This document shows positions 26,289 through 35,690 of a DNA stretch of 64,000 bases, one piece after another. Position numbers and translations under genes: made by a program. The DNA is from Streptomyces sp. NBC_01549. GTDB lineage: Bacteria > Actinomycetota > Actinomycetes > Streptomycetales > Streptomycetaceae. The stretch covers positions 1,798,001 to 1,862,000 of the forward strand of contig NZ_JAPEPW010000001.1 of the NCBI RefSeq assembly GCF_026339955.1. Direction: 5' to 3'. The notes under the pieces are model-generated. The model was given only the letters and a program-made list of their open reading frames with translations. It did not search any database and was not told the origin of the DNA. Every line of letters starts with the position of its first letter. Within the stretch, counting starts at the first letter, position 1.

Positions 26289-27185
26289 TCACGCCGGCCG
26301 CAGATGGACGATGTCCCCCGCTCCCACCGGCTGCTGTACACCCTCCTCCGTGGCCAGGACCAGACGTCCGTCCCCGTCCACCGCCACCGCTTCCCCGGTG
26401 ATCGACGTGCCGCCGGGAAGTTCGGCCCGCACCACTCTTCCGAGGGTCGCGCATCCCGCGGCATACGTCTCCTGGAGACCGGAGGCGACGGGGTCGCCAC
26501 CCGCAGCGCGCCACTTCTCGTACCACTGCTCCAGGGAGCGCAGGACGGCCCGCAGCACGGTGTCACGGTCCGTGGTCGTGGCGCCCGCGAGGGCGAGGGA
26601 GCCCGCGCCGGGCACGGGGAGTTCGTCCGCGCGCAGGGTGACGTTGATACCGATGCCGACGACGACCGCGTCGCTCCCGGCACGCTCGGCGAGGATGCCG
26701 CCGGCCTTGCGCTCCTCGCCGTCCACGGTGACCAGCAGGTCGTTGGGCCACTTGAGCGCCGTGTCGACGCCCGCCACCCGGGACAGGGCCGTGGCCACCG
26801 CGACCCCGGTGAGCAGCGGCAGCCAGCCCCAGCGCTCGACGGGGACCCCGGTGGGCTTCAGCAGCACGGAGAAGAAGAGGCCCGAGCGGGCCGGTGCGGT
26901 CCACTGGCGGTCCAGGCGGCCCCGCCCGGCGTTCTGCTCCTCGGCTACGAGGACGGCGCCCTCGTCGGCCTTCTCCTCCCCCGTGGCGAGGGCGACGAGG
27001 TCGGAGTTGGTGGACCCGGTGCGCTGCACGACCTCGACATCGCACCAGAGCCCGTCCTCGCGGACCAGGGCCCGGCGCAGGGCGGTGGCGTTGAGCGGCG
27101 GACGGGAGAGGTCGGACCACCGGTCCGACCTCGACTCACCGTGCCCGTCGGAGGGGCTTCCTTCTGCACCTGGTGGCGTCGTCAT
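26289..27185 (-). CDS. birA: biotin-[acetyl-CoA-carboxylase] ligase
   Basis: Attaches biotin to the carrier lysine of AccA-type subunits. 298 residues, monofunctional (no N-terminal HTH repressor domain). Motifs: RTGSTNSD, the biotinyl-AMP loop GRGRLDRQW, KWPNDLLV, and KAGGILAE, GIGINV. It sits divergently beside the propionyl-CoA carboxylase beta gene whose partner it modifies. ATG 27185 follows TAGGCT by 7 nt, so probably leaderless. Confidence 0.95.
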   Translation of the reverse strand: MTTPPGAEGSPSDGHGESRSDRWSDLSRPPLNATALRRALVREDGLWCDVEVVQRTGSTNSDLVALATGEEKADEGAVLVAEEQNAGRGRLDRQWTAPARSGLFFSVLLKPTGVPVERWGWLPLLTGVAVATALSRVAGVDTALKWPNDLLVTVDGEERKAGGILAERAGSDAVVVGIGINVTLRADELPVPGAGSLALAGATTTDRDTVLRAVLRSLEQWYEKWRAAGGDPVASGLQETYAAGCATLGRVVRAELPGGTSITGEAVAVDGDGRLVLATEEGVQQPVGAGDIVHLRPA

Positions 27186-27507
27186 GCAACCCAGCCTAGG
27201 TTTGACATCCTCCGCCCCGCGAGATGGGGACGGATTCCAGCCCTGCCGGGCTGAGGTTCACGGGCGCTCGATCACTCTCGTGATGTCACCCCTCCGGCGT
27301 GTCCCGCCGCGAGGTACCCATCCTATGGCCGGTCCCGGTCTCTCCGCGGCCTGATCCGGAGATCTCGTCCCCGCTGAAACCAGAGGGGGAGTGTGGTAAA
27401 CGCCGCACTGCCGAACCGTATCGGCACCACTACCCTACGAGTCAGTAGCAACCCCCTGAGCACGTCACCCTCATTTTCCCACTGAGCAGGCAGGGAGCCG
27501 CACCCCG
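27186..27507. promoter_or_regulatory. divergent promoter region, birA and pccB
   Basis: A gap of 322 bp without a gene. On the minus strand TAGGCT (27198-27193) serves birA. On the plus strand TTGACA is visible at 27202-27207 but without a matching -10. TACCCT near 27430 could serve pccB with a UTR of about 75 nt. No operator palindrome seen. Confidence 0.45.
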
Positions 27508-29109
27508 ATGTCCGAGCCGGAAGAGCTGCACCACCCCGACATCCACACGACCGCGGGCAAACTCGCGGACCTGCGGCGCCGCGTGCAGGAAGCGACGCAC
27601 GCCGGCTCGGCACGCGCTGTCGAAAAGCAGCACGCCAAGGGCAAGTTGACGGCCCGTGAGCGGATCGAGCTGCTGATCGACGAGGGCTCGTTCGTCGAGC
27701 TGGACGAGTTCGCCCAGCACCGCTCGACCGACTTCGGCATGGAGAACAACCGGCCCTACGGCGACGGTGTCGTCACCGGCTACGGCATGGTCGACGGCCG
27801 CCCGGTCGCCGTCTTCTCCCAGGACTTCACCGTCTTCGGCGGCGCCCTGGGCGAGGTCTTCGGCCAGAAGATCATGAAGGTGATGGACTTCGCGCTGAAG
27901 ACCGGCTGTCCGGTCATCGGCATCAACGACTCCGGCGGCGCCCGTATCCAGGAAGGCGTCAGCGCGCTCGGCATGTACGGCGAGATCTTCCGCCGCAACA
28001 CCCACGCGTCCGGCGTCATCCCGCAGATCTCGCTCGTCGTCGGCCCCTGCGCGGGCGGCGCGGTGTACTCCCCCGCGATCACCGACTTCACGATCATGGT
28101 CGACCAGACCTCGCACATGTTCATCACGGGTCCGGACGTCATCAAGACGGTGACGGGTGAGGACGTCGGCTTCGAGGAGCTCGGCGGCGCGCGCACCCAC
28201 AACGCGGTGTCGGGCGTGGCCCACCACATGGCGGGCGACGAGAAGGACGCCATCGAGTACGTCAAGCAGCTGCTGTCGTACCTGCCGTCCAACAACCTCA
28301 GCGAGCCCCCGGTCTTCCCGGAGGAGGCGGACCTCGCCCTCACGGACGAGGACCGCGAGCTGGACGTGATCGTGCCGGACAGCGCGAACCAGCCGTACGA
28401 CATGCACGCGGTGATCGAACACATCCTGGACGACGCCGAGTTCTTCGAGACCCAGGCGCTGTTCGCGCCGAACATCCTCACCGGCTTCGGACGGGTCGAG
28501 GGCCACCCGGTCGGCATCGTCGCCAACCAACCGATGCAGTTCGCCGGCTGCCTGGACATCGACGCGAGCGAGAAGGCGGCCCGCTTCGTGCGCACCTGCG
28601 ACGCCTTCAACGTCCCCGTCATCACCTTCGTTGACGTGCCCGGCTTCCTCCCGGGCGTCGACCAGGAGCACACGGGCATCATCCGCCGCGGCGCCAAGCT
28701 GATCTACGCGTACGCCGAGGCGACCGTCCCGCTCATCACGGTCATCACCCGCAAGGCCTTCGGCGGCGCCTACGACGTCATGGGCTCCAAGCACCTGGGC
28801 GCGGATCTCAACCTCGCCTGGCCGACCGCCCAGATCGCCGTGATGGGCGCGCAGGGCGCGGTGAACATCCTGCACCGCCGTACCATCGCCGACGCCGAGA
28901 GCACCGGAAACGCCGAGGCCACCCGGGCCCGCCTGATCCGGGAGTACGAGGACACCCTCCTCAACCCCTACACGGCGGCCGAGCGCGGCTACATCGACGC
29001 GGTGATCATGCCGTCCGACACCCGCTCCCACGTCGTACGGGGTCTGCGTCAGCTGCGCACGAAGCGGGAATCACTCCCTCCGAAGAAGCACGGCAACATC
29101 CCGCTCTAG
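27508..29109 (+). CDS. pccB: propionyl-CoA carboxylase beta (carboxyltransferase) subunit
   Basis: Transfers CO2 from carboxybiotin to propionyl-CoA to give methylmalonyl-CoA, a polyketide extender. 533 residues. N-terminal crotonase half has SGGARIQEG and [12 protein letters not shown]; the C-terminal half has [21 protein letters not shown]. Asp423 in GGAYDVMGS corresponds to Asp422 of S. coelicolor PccB, the residue reported to set propionyl over acetyl specificity. The epsilon subunit follows by 24 bp; the biotinylated alpha subunit is at 31179-32951. Confidence 0.95.
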   Translation: MSEPEELHHPDIHTTAGKLADLRRRVQEATHAGSARAVEKQHAKGKLTARERIELLIDEGSFVELDEFAQHRSTDFGMENNRPYGDGVVTGYGMVDGRPVAVFSQDFTVFGGALGEVFGQKIMKVMDFALKTGCPVIGINDSGGARIQEGVSALGMYGEIFRRNTHASGVIPQISLVVGPCAGGAVYSPAITDFTIMVDQTSHMFITGPDVIKTVTGEDVGFEELGGARTHNAVSGVAHHMAGDEKDAIEYVKQLLSYLPSNNLSEPPVFPEEADLALTDEDRELDVIVPDSANQPYDMHAVIEHILDDAEFFETQALFAPNILTGFGRVEGHPVGIVANQPMQFAGCLDIDASEKAARFVRTCDAFNVPVITFVDVPGFLPGVDQEHTGIIRRGAKLIYAYAEATVPLITVITRKAFGGAYDVMGSKHLGADLNLAWPTAQIAVMGAQGAVNILHRRTIADAESTGNAEATRARLIREYEDTLLNPYTAAERGYIDAVIMPSDTRSHVVRGLRQLRTKRESLPPKKHGNIPL

Positions 29110-29133
29110 AACCCCGGACCCTTGGGAGCAGAC

Positions 29134-29343
29134 ATGACGATCAAGGTCGTACGGGGCAATCCGACCCCGGAGGAGCTGGCCGCCGCCCTGGCGGTGGTCC
29201 GAGCGCGCGCCGCGGCGGCGGCCACCACGCCGCCCGGCGCGCCCGGCACCCGTGACTCCTGGTCGGACCCGTCCCGCATAGCCACCCAGCCGCTGCCCCA
29301 GCCGGGCCCCGCGGCATGGACACGCACCTACTGGCCCGCCTAG
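29134..29343 (+). CDS. pccE: acyl-CoA carboxylase epsilon subunit
   Basis: 69-residue accessory subunit that stabilises the alpha-beta complex. Shows the family start IKVVRGNPTPEELAAALAVV and a Pro/Ala-rich tail ending W.R..YWPA. ATG 29134 with GGGAG 5 nt upstream, 24 bp after pccB. Poor conservation outside the N-terminal motif is normal. Confidence 0.92.
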   Translation: MTIKVVRGNPTPEELAAALAVVRARAAAAATTPPGAPGTRDSWSDPSRIATQPLPQPGPAAWTRTYWPA

Positions 29344-29441
29344 GGCCGTCAGGGGGCCGTAGCCGATCCGGATTCCCGGGTCGGCCCGCACCCCGTCGAG
29401 GTCCACCGGCGCGGGCTTGCGCGGCGGCTGTTCGCGCAAGT

Positions 29442-29457
29442 TGAGTACGCGTACTCA
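29442..29457. promoter_or_regulatory. 16-bp perfect palindrome, candidate operator
   Basis: TGAGTACGCGTACTCA is fully self-complementary and lies 36 bp upstream of a 42-residue membrane-protein ORF, after pccE. The length and symmetry suit a dimeric regulator; none can be named. Confidence 0.5.
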
Positions 29458-29493
29458 GGCGCCCGGAACCCTCGCCACCGCACGATCGAGGGC

Positions 29494-29622
29494 ATGCTGT
29501 GGTCCGACCCGGAGAACGAGCCGCCGAAGGAACTGCGCGACATGCAGGAGATGTTGCGGCGGCTCGGCCTCCTCATGGCGTTGGCCATGCTGCTCGCGAT
29601 GATCGTCCTCGGCGTGATGTGA
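29494..29622 (+). CDS. small single-pass membrane protein
   Basis: 42 residues, too short for usual ORF lists: [20 protein letters not shown], then [21 protein letters not shown] as one membrane helix at the extreme C-terminus. Codon positions are typical of real coding sequence. GAGG is close upstream. It sits between pccE and maf on the same strand, and I recall a similar small protein at this position in related strains. Function unknown. Confidence 0.6.
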   Translation: MLWSDPENEPPKELRDMQEMLRRLGLLMALAMLLAMIVLGVM

Positions 29623-29668
29623 CACGACGCGATGGAGCGCGACACGCCCGCGCCGATACCCTGACCGC

Positions 29669-30289
29669 ATGACTGATCAGCCGCGCCGCCGCCTCGTGCT
29701 CGCCTCGCAGTCCCCCGCCCGGCTCGGACTGCTGCGCCAGGCCGGACTCGACCCCGAGGTCATCGTGAGCGGCGTCGACGAGGACGCCGTCTCCGCCCCG
29801 ACCCCCGCCGAACTCGCGCTCGCCCTGGCCGAGGCCAAGGCCTCCGTCGTGGCCGCCAGGCCCGAGGTCCAGGGCGCCCTGGTGATCGGCTGCGACTCGG
29901 TTCTCGACCTGGACGGCGAGGCGCTGGGCAAGCCCGCGGACGCCGAGGAGGCCACCGCGCGCTGGAAGGCCATGCGCGGCCGGGTCGGCACCCTCCAGAC
30001 GGGTCACTGCGTCTACGACACGACCGCCAAGCGCTACGCGTCGGCGACCGCGTCCACGGTGGTCCGCTTCGGCGAGCCGACCGACGCCGAGATCGCCGCG
30101 TACGTCGCCTCGGGCGAGCCGCTCCATGTCGCCGGGGCCTTCACGCTCGACGGCCGCTCGGCCCCGTTCATCGAGGGCATCGACGGCGACCACGGCACCG
30201 TCATCGGCATCTCACTGCCGCTGGTGCGCCACCTGCTGGCCGAACTGGGAGTGGGCATCACCGAGTTGTGGACCCCGCGGGAGAAGTGA
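29669..30289 (+). CDS. maf: Maf nucleoside triphosphate pyrophosphatase
   Basis: House-cleaning hydrolase that removes modified or excess nucleotides. 206 residues with [18 protein letters not shown] at the start, [40 protein letters not shown], and [19 protein letters not shown] near the end. Ends one base before the convergent membrane-protein gene stop. ATG 29669. Confidence 0.94.
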   Translation: MTDQPRRRLVLASQSPARLGLLRQAGLDPEVIVSGVDEDAVSAPTPAELALALAEAKASVVAARPEVQGALVIGCDSVLDLDGEALGKPADAEEATARWKAMRGRVGTLQTGHCVYDTTAKRYASATASTVVRFGEPTDAEIAAYVASGEPLHVAGAFTLDGRSAPFIEGIDGDHGTVIGISLPLVRHLLAELGVGITELWTPREK

Positions 30290-30823
30290 TCAGGACACGG
30301 TCGGCGTCGGGGGCGCCGTGACCGGGGATCCCCCGGTACCGCCGTTCGTACCACCGTTCATTCCGCCGTTCGTGTCTCCGTTTCCGTCCTTGCCGCCCGC
30401 GCCGTCGCCCGGCGCGGCGTCGGCGGGACCCACCCCGCGGTCGAACGCCAACAGAGTGAAAACGATCAGCGCGAGCACCACCATCATGAACACGAACGCG
30501 CCCCAGCCGACCAGACCCACGGTGAACGCGCCGAGCAGACCGTGCACCACCGCGGCGCTGGTCAGCAGGATGCGGCCGAAGAGGCCCGGCCCGCGGCCGC
30601 GCACCGCGACGAGCAGCGCGGCGACGCCGCACAGCGCGAAGTAGAGGCCGAAGAGCAGCCCCCCGACCTTCGACGAGACGGACATCATGTCCGAGTCCAG
30701 ACCCGCCAGGGACATGTCCTGGCGGTCGACGACCACGCCGAGGAACCAGTTCAGCAGCGCGATGCCGATCGCCTCCACGAAGAGCACGATCGCCGCCACC
30801 CACGCCACCGGTCTGCGCACCAC
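30290..30823 (-). CDS. four-helix membrane protein, Gly-rich tail
   Basis: 177 residues, unknown function. Four membrane helices (about 5-27, 50-75, 82-102, 108-132) and a cytoplasmic tail of Gly/Asn/Thr repeats (GGMNGGTNGGTGG). GTG 30823 chosen because GGTGGGGA lies just upstream; the frame is open further but lacks a good start. Convergent with maf, upstream of accA2 in the opposite direction. Confidence 0.75.
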   Translation of the reverse strand: MVRRPVAWVAAIVLFVEAIGIALLNWFLGVVVDRQDMSLAGLDSDMMSVSSKVGGLLFGLYFALCGVAALLVAVRGRGPGLFGRILLTSAAVVHGLLGAFTVGLVGWGAFVFMMVVLALIVFTLLAFDRGVGPADAAPGDGAGGKDGNGDTNGGMNGGTNGGTGGSPVTAPPTPTVS

Positions 30824-31178
30824 CGGTCCCCACCCACTTCCGAGTGCTGTTACCCCAAGTATGTTCGAGACCTCCCGAACGCTACTAACGGGTAAACGCC
30901 GGGACAAGGGTTCGGCCGCGGGCAAAGAATCATTGGGCCATTCGTAGGGACTCCACAAAGAAACGCTGTGCGGCGCAGCACGGCCGCACAGAGACCTTGG
31001 CCACACAGGAGGGCTAGGGTTCAGCCAAGGATTGCTGCGTACCGCGGTGTGACAAGGGATCTCGCGGGTCGAGCGAGCCTCGAATCACGCTCCGTGTGGG
31101 CAAGCTCACCATTGGGGACGGGTCGAAAGGTCGTGTCGGCAGTCCCTAAACTCGGCTTGTTTCAAGGAGGGAGCCATC
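30824..31178. promoter_or_regulatory. divergent region upstream of accA2
   Basis: A gap of 355 bp. An inverted repeat at 30966-30991 (CTGTGCGGC, 8-nt loop, GCCGCACAG) is the only structure seen. The accA2 ribosome site AAGGAGGGAG is at 31164-31173. No convincing -35/-10 pair picked out. Confidence 0.4.
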
Positions 31179-32951
31179 GTGCGCAAGGTGCTCATCGCCA
31201 ACCGTGGCGAAATCGCTGTCCGCGTGGCCCGGGCGTGCCGGGATGCCGGGATCGCGAGCGTTGCCGTGTATGCGGAACCAGACAGGGACGCTTTGCATGT
31301 CCGGGCGGCGGACGAGGCGTTCGCTTTGGGCGGTGACACCCCCGCCACCAGTTACCTGGACATCGCCAAGGTCCTCCAGGCCGCCAAGGACTCCGGCGCG
31401 GACGCCATCCACCCGGGCTACGGCTTCCTGTCGGAGAACGCCGAGTTCGCCCAGGCGGTCCTGGACGCGGGCCTGACGTGGATCGGCCCGCCCCCGCAGG
31501 CCATCCGTGACCTCGGCGACAAGGTCGCCGCCCGCCACATCGCCCAGCGCGCCGGAGCCCCCCTCGTCGCGGGCACCCCCGACCCGGTCAGCGGCGCCGA
31601 CGAGGTCGTCGCCTTCGCGCGGGAGCACGGGCTGCCGATCGCGATCAAGGCCGCCTTCGGCGGCGGCGGACGCGGTCTGAAGGTCGCCCGCACCCTCGAA
31701 GAGGTTCCCGAGCTGTACGACTCCGCCGTCCGTGAGGCGGTGGCCGCGTTCGGCCGCGGCGAGTGCTTCGTCGAGCGCTACCTCGACAAGCCCCGCCACG
31801 TCGAGACCCAGTGCCTGGCCGACACCCACGGCAATGTCGTCGTCGTGTCCACGCGTGACTGCTCGCTCCAGCGCCGCCACCAGAAACTGGTGGAGGAGGC
31901 CCCCGCGCCGTTCCTGTCCGAGGCCCAGGTGGCGGAGCTGTACTCCTCCTCCAAGGCGATCCTCAAGGAAGCCGGCTACGTCGGCGCCGGCACGGTGGAG
32001 TTCCTCGTCGGCATGGACGGCACGATCTCCTTCCTCGAGGTCAACACCCGCCTCCAGGTCGAACACCCGGTCACCGAGGAAGTCGCCGGCATCGACCTGG
32101 TCCGCGAGATGTTCCGCATCGCCGACGGCGAGGAACTCGGCTACGGCGACCCCGTCCTGCGCGGCCACTCCTTCGAGTTCCGCATCAACGGCGAGGACCC
32201 GGGGCGCAACTTCCTGCCCGCCCCCGGCACGGTGACGCTGTTCGCCCCGCCGTCGGGTCCGGGCGTGCGCCTGGACGCGGGCGTCGAGTCCGGCAGTGTG
32301 ATCGGCCCGGCCTGGGACTCCCTGCTCGCCAAGCTGATCGTCACCGGCGCCACCCGCGAGCAGGCGCTCCAGCGCGCCGCCCGCGCCCTGGAGGAGTTCC
32401 AGGTCGAGGGCATGGCGACGGCCATCCCGTTCCACCGCGCGGTGGTCCAGGACCCGGCCTTCGGCCCCGAACTGACCGGATCCGCCGACCCGTTCACGGT
32501 CCACACCCGCTGGATCGAGACCGAGTTCGTCAACGAGATCCCCGCCTTCACGGCCCCCGCGGACACGGAGGCCGACGAGGAGCCGGGGCGCGAGACGGTC
32601 GTCGTCGAGGTCGGCGGCAAGCGCCTGGAGGTCTCGCTGCCGTCCTCGCTGGGCATGTCCCTGGCCCGCACCGGCCTCGCCGCCGGCGCCAAGCCGAAGC
32701 GCCGCGCCGCGAAGAAGTCCGGCCCGGTGGCCTCCGGCGACACCCTCGCCTCGCCGATGCAGGGCACGATCGTCAAGGTCGCGGTCGAGGAGGGCCAGGA
32801 GGTCAAGGAGGGCGACCTCGTCGTCGTCCTGGAGGCCATGAAGATGGAACAGCCCCTCAACGCCCACCGCTCCGGCACCATCAAGGGCCTGAGCGCGGAG
32901 GTCGGCGCGTCCATCACCTCCGGCGCCGTGATCTGCGAGATCAAGGACTGA
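31179..32951 (+). CDS. accA2: acyl-CoA carboxylase alpha subunit (biotin carboxylase + BCCP)
   Basis: Carboxylates its own biotin and feeds beta subunits such as PccB. 590 residues: ATP-grasp biotin carboxylase (about 1-445; [61 protein letters not shown]), linker with Lys/Ala run, and biotinyl domain with EAMKMEQ, biotin Lys at 555. GTG 31179 with an ideal AGGAGG site. Length matches AccA2 of S. coelicolor. Confidence 0.96.
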   Translation: MRKVLIANRGEIAVRVARACRDAGIASVAVYAEPDRDALHVRAADEAFALGGDTPATSYLDIAKVLQAAKDSGADAIHPGYGFLSENAEFAQAVLDAGLTWIGPPPQAIRDLGDKVAARHIAQRAGAPLVAGTPDPVSGADEVVAFAREHGLPIAIKAAFGGGGRGLKVARTLEEVPELYDSAVREAVAAFGRGECFVERYLDKPRHVETQCLADTHGNVVVVSTRDCSLQRRHQKLVEEAPAPFLSEAQVAELYSSSKAILKEAGYVGAGTVEFLVGMDGTISFLEVNTRLQVEHPVTEEVAGIDLVREMFRIADGEELGYGDPVLRGHSFEFRINGEDPGRNFLPAPGTVTLFAPPSGPGVRLDAGVESGSVIGPAWDSLLAKLIVTGATREQALQRAARALEEFQVEGMATAIPFHRAVVQDPAFGPELTGSADPFTVHTRWIETEFVNEIPAFTAPADTEADEEPGRETVVVEVGGKRLEVSLPSSLGMSLARTGLAAGAKPKRRAAKKSGPVASGDTLASPMQGTIVKVAVEEGQEVKEGDLVVVLEAMKMEQPLNAHRSGTIKGLSAEVGASITSGAVICEIKD

Positions 32952-32969
32952 GACACGGCCGTACGGCAT

Positions 32970-33015
32970 CCGAAGCGCCCGGGGGACTGAGCAGTCGGTC
33001 ACCCGGGCGCTTCGG
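32970..33015 (+). terminator. rho-independent-like terminator of accA2
   Basis: 14-bp perfect stem (CCGAAGCGCCCGGG) with an 18-nt loop, followed by CTTTCCC, 19 nt after the accA2 stop. Confidence 0.8.
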
Positions 33016-33084
33016 CTTTCCCCCGGGGGGCGGGAAAGCGTCCCCCTGCGGAGGGGCGACGTCGAGCAGGTGCTCGCGCCCGTG

Positions 33085-34287
33085 TCAGCCGGGTGAGCGG
33101 CCGGGATGGTCCGGCTCGGGCCGGGCCCGCATCGCGCCGCTCACGGACCAGGCGACCGACACCATCGGGACGGCCACGACCGCGCCGATCACCCCGGCGA
33201 GGATGCCGCCCCCGATGACGGACACGGCCACGACCACCGGGTGCAGCCGGACCGCCCAGCTCAGCACGAGCGGGTGCAGGACATGGCCCTCGATCTGGCC
33301 GACGACCACGATCAGGGCGAGCACCGCGAGCGCGACGACCGGCCCTCGTGAGGCGAGCGCGACGACCGTGGCCACGGCCAGCGCGATGGGCGAGCCCACC
33401 AGCGGGATGAACGCGGCGAAGAACTCCAGCAGGGTCAGCGGCAGGGCCAGCGGCACGCGCAGCGCGAACAGGGCGATCCCGACCAGTACGGCGTTGGTGG
33501 CGGCCACGATGATGATGCCGCGGGTGTATCCGGCGAACGTCCGCCACGCGACCCGTCCCGCGCGGCCCCAGCCATCCCGGGCGCTCTCGGGCAGCAGGCC
33601 CTGGAACCAGTGCCAGAACCTGTCCCCGGAGTGGATGAAGAACAGCGAGCAGAACAGGGCGAGCACCGCTCCGGTCAGTACCTCCACCGCCCGCCCGACG
33701 CCGCTGAGCGCGCTGCTGATGAGTGTGGAGCGGTGCTCCGAGAGGTACTTCGTCACCTTGCCCTGAAGATCCGACAGCACGGTGGGGCGGACGCGGAAGG
33801 GAGGGCCCTCCAGCCACCGCTGGATCCGGTCGATGCCCCCGGCGAACTGCTGCCCCAATCGGCCCGACTCGCTCGCGACCAGGCTGCCGACCAGTGCCAG
33901 CAGCCCGAGCACCAGTACCAGGCTGCCCACCACGCTCACCACGACGGCCAGCGGCCGGGGCACGTGCCGCGCCAGCAGATCGGCGAGGGGACGCAGCACC
34001 GAGGTCACGACCAGCGCGAGGAACAGCGCCACGGCGACCAGTTGCAGCCGGCCCAGGATCTTGAAGGCCGCGTACACGGCCGCCCCGAGCACCAGCAGTC
34101 GCCATGCGTACGCCGCGGCCACCCGCAGCCCCTGGTTCACCGGCGCGTCGGCGCGCTCCGCGGTACGCCGGATCGCCGTCCCCGCCGTACGGGCCCGTGC
34201 CACCGCCCCCACTCCTCGGGCGGGCCGACTTCCCAGCACGACGTACCGCATCCGTCGCCGGTGCGAACGGCGCGATCCGTCGTTCAC
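33085..34287 (-). CDS. AI-2E family transporter (membrane protein)
   Basis: About 400 residues with eight hydrophobic helices in the PF01594 plan: two N-terminal pairs, an amphipathic middle region (residues 145-210), then GYTRGIIIVAATNAVLVGIALF, FIPLVGSPIALAVA, and the GGGILAGVIGAVVAVP loop. Relatives move small molecules or ions (TqsA, Na/H antiporter types); this substrate is unknown. Start uncertain: GTG 34287 with a distant GGGAGG, or ATG 34251. Convergent with accA2. Confidence 0.85.
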   Translation of the reverse strand: MNDGSRRSHRRRMRYVVLGSRPARGVGAVARARTAGTAIRRTAERADAPVNQGLRVAAAYAWRLLVLGAAVYAAFKILGRLQLVAVALFLALVVTSVLRPLADLLARHVPRPLAVVVSVVGSLVLVLGLLALVGSLVASESGRLGQQFAGGIDRIQRWLEGPPFRVRPTVLSDLQGKVTKYLSEHRSTLISSALSGVGRAVEVLTGAVLALFCSLFFIHSGDRFWHWFQGLLPESARDGWGRAGRVAWRTFAGYTRGIIIVAATNAVLVGIALFALRVPLALPLTLLEFFAAFIPLVGSPIALAVATVVALASRGPVVALAVLALIVVVGQIEGHVLHPLVLSWAVRLHPVVVAVSVIGGGILAGVIGAVVAVPMVSVAWSVSGAMRARPEPDHPGRSPG

Positions 34288-34560
34288 CTGTGCGTCACCG
34301 CCTCCCGTCGCCGTGTCAGGGACAGGTTGCGGGTGGACGCGGAGCCGTCGCAAGCCGGGATATACGCGGATGAACCGCCCCCGTGGACCGTGAGCTGGGC
34401 CGCGTCCCCGTATCGCGGCCGGGGTGACGGTCGAGTGGAGGGTGCCCGGCGTACGCCATACGGCCCACGCAATCCACGCCCGACGGCCGTGAGCCCGGGC
34501 CGGGTGGGTGGGTACCGCGCTCCCGGCCCCGTCAGCGCCGGGGCACGCCGGTCGAATCGG

Positions 34561-35523
34561 TCAGCGGCGGCGCAAATCCGCCACTCGCGCCCGCTCTCCC
34601 GGTGACTGCTCGCCCAGGACGGTAGCGCTGCGCAACTGCGGCCCCGCACCCGGCACCTGGCCGCGGCGCGGACCGGGGAGGGGCATGTCCCGGCGCGGCT
34701 GGCGCCCCGCCGGGGCCGTGTCTCCTCCCGCGCCGGCACCCGACTGCCCGGCCACCGCGATCTGTACGCCCTGGTCCGCCAGGGCCTGCAGTTCGGTGGC
34801 CGCTCGGTCGTCGTGCGCGGGCGGCTCGTCCGTGACCAGGCGGGTGATCAGATCGGTCGGCACCGTCTGGAACATGGTGTCGGTGCCGAGCTTGGTGTGG
34901 TCGGCGAGGACGACGACCTCCGCGGCGGCCTGCACCAACGCGCGGTCGACGGACGCCGACAGCATGTTGGAGGTGGACAGGCCGCGCTCGGCGGTCAGCC
35001 CACTGCCGGAGAGGAAGGCCCGCGAGACCCGCAGCCCCTGGAGGGACTGCTCGGCGCCGCTGCCGACCAGGGCGTAGTTGGAACCGCGCAGGGTGCCGCC
35101 GGTCATCACGACCTCGACGCGGTTGGCATGGGCCAGCGCCTGTGCCACCAGCAGGGAGTTGGTGACGACGGTCAGCCCGGGCACCCGCGCGAGCCGGCGC
35201 GCCAGCTCCTGCGTGGTGGTGCCCGCGCCCACCACGATGGCCTCGCCCTCTTCGACGAGACCCGCGGCGAGATCGGCGATGGCCGTCTTCTCGGCGGTCG
35301 CGAGATGCGATTTCTGCGGAAAGCCGGACTCCCGCGTGAACCCGCCCGGCAATACCGCACCGCCATGCCGGCGGTCGAGGAGTCCTTCTGCCTCCAGTGC
35401 GCGCACGTCCCGCCGTACGGTCACTTCGGAGGTCTGGACGACGCGGGCGAGCTCACGGAGCGACACGGCCCCGTTCGCTCGCACCATTTCGAGGATCAAT
35501 TGGCGACGTTCTGCAGCGAACAC
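34561..35523 (-). CDS. DeoR/GlpR-family transcriptional regulator
   Basis: DNA-binding repressor of sugar or nucleoside metabolism, 320 residues. HTH of DeoR type at 1-60 (ERRQLILEMVRANGAVSLRELA, TSEVTVRRDVRALEAEGLL), RRHGGAVL, then the sugar-phosphate sensor fold (VGAGTTTQELARRL, GGTLRGSNYALVG). A basic Pro/Gly-rich extension of about 60 residues follows the normal end of the family. GTG 35523 opens the family start FAAERRQ. It is a candidate for binding the CTACGCGCGTAG sites of nearby nucleoside genes; a degenerate version (TACGCGCCTA) lies about 90 bp upstream of it. Confidence 0.9.
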   Translation of the reverse strand: MFAAERRQLILEMVRANGAVSLRELARVVQTSEVTVRRDVRALEAEGLLDRRHGGAVLPGGFTRESGFPQKSHLATAEKTAIADLAAGLVEEGEAIVVGAGTTTQELARRLARVPGLTVVTNSLLVAQALAHANRVEVVMTGGTLRGSNYALVGSGAEQSLQGLRVSRAFLSGSGLTAERGLSTSNMLSASVDRALVQAAAEVVVLADHTKLGTDTMFQTVPTDLITRLVTDEPPAHDDRAATELQALADQGVQIAVAGQSGAGAGGDTAPAGRQPRRDMPLPGPRRGQVPGAGPQLRSATVLGEQSPGERARVADLRRR

Positions 35524-35690
35524 GAAACTGACAGTAACCCCAACGACCGTCTGCTTTCAGCAGTTTGCGCCGAATAACAGAAGTTGTTCGCATGGCAGTA
35601 GGCGAAGTGGTATACGCGCCTACTCGCACCGCCTATGCCGTACGAATGGTCGACAACTCCCCGTGACCAGCGGGAAGTCGGGTGGGGACG

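Noticed and set aside
35606..35618. A fourth nucleoside operator upstream of the DeoR-type gene
   Set aside because: TACGCGCCTA breaks the palindrome and is not next to a -10 box, so it is only mentioned as a weak resemblance.
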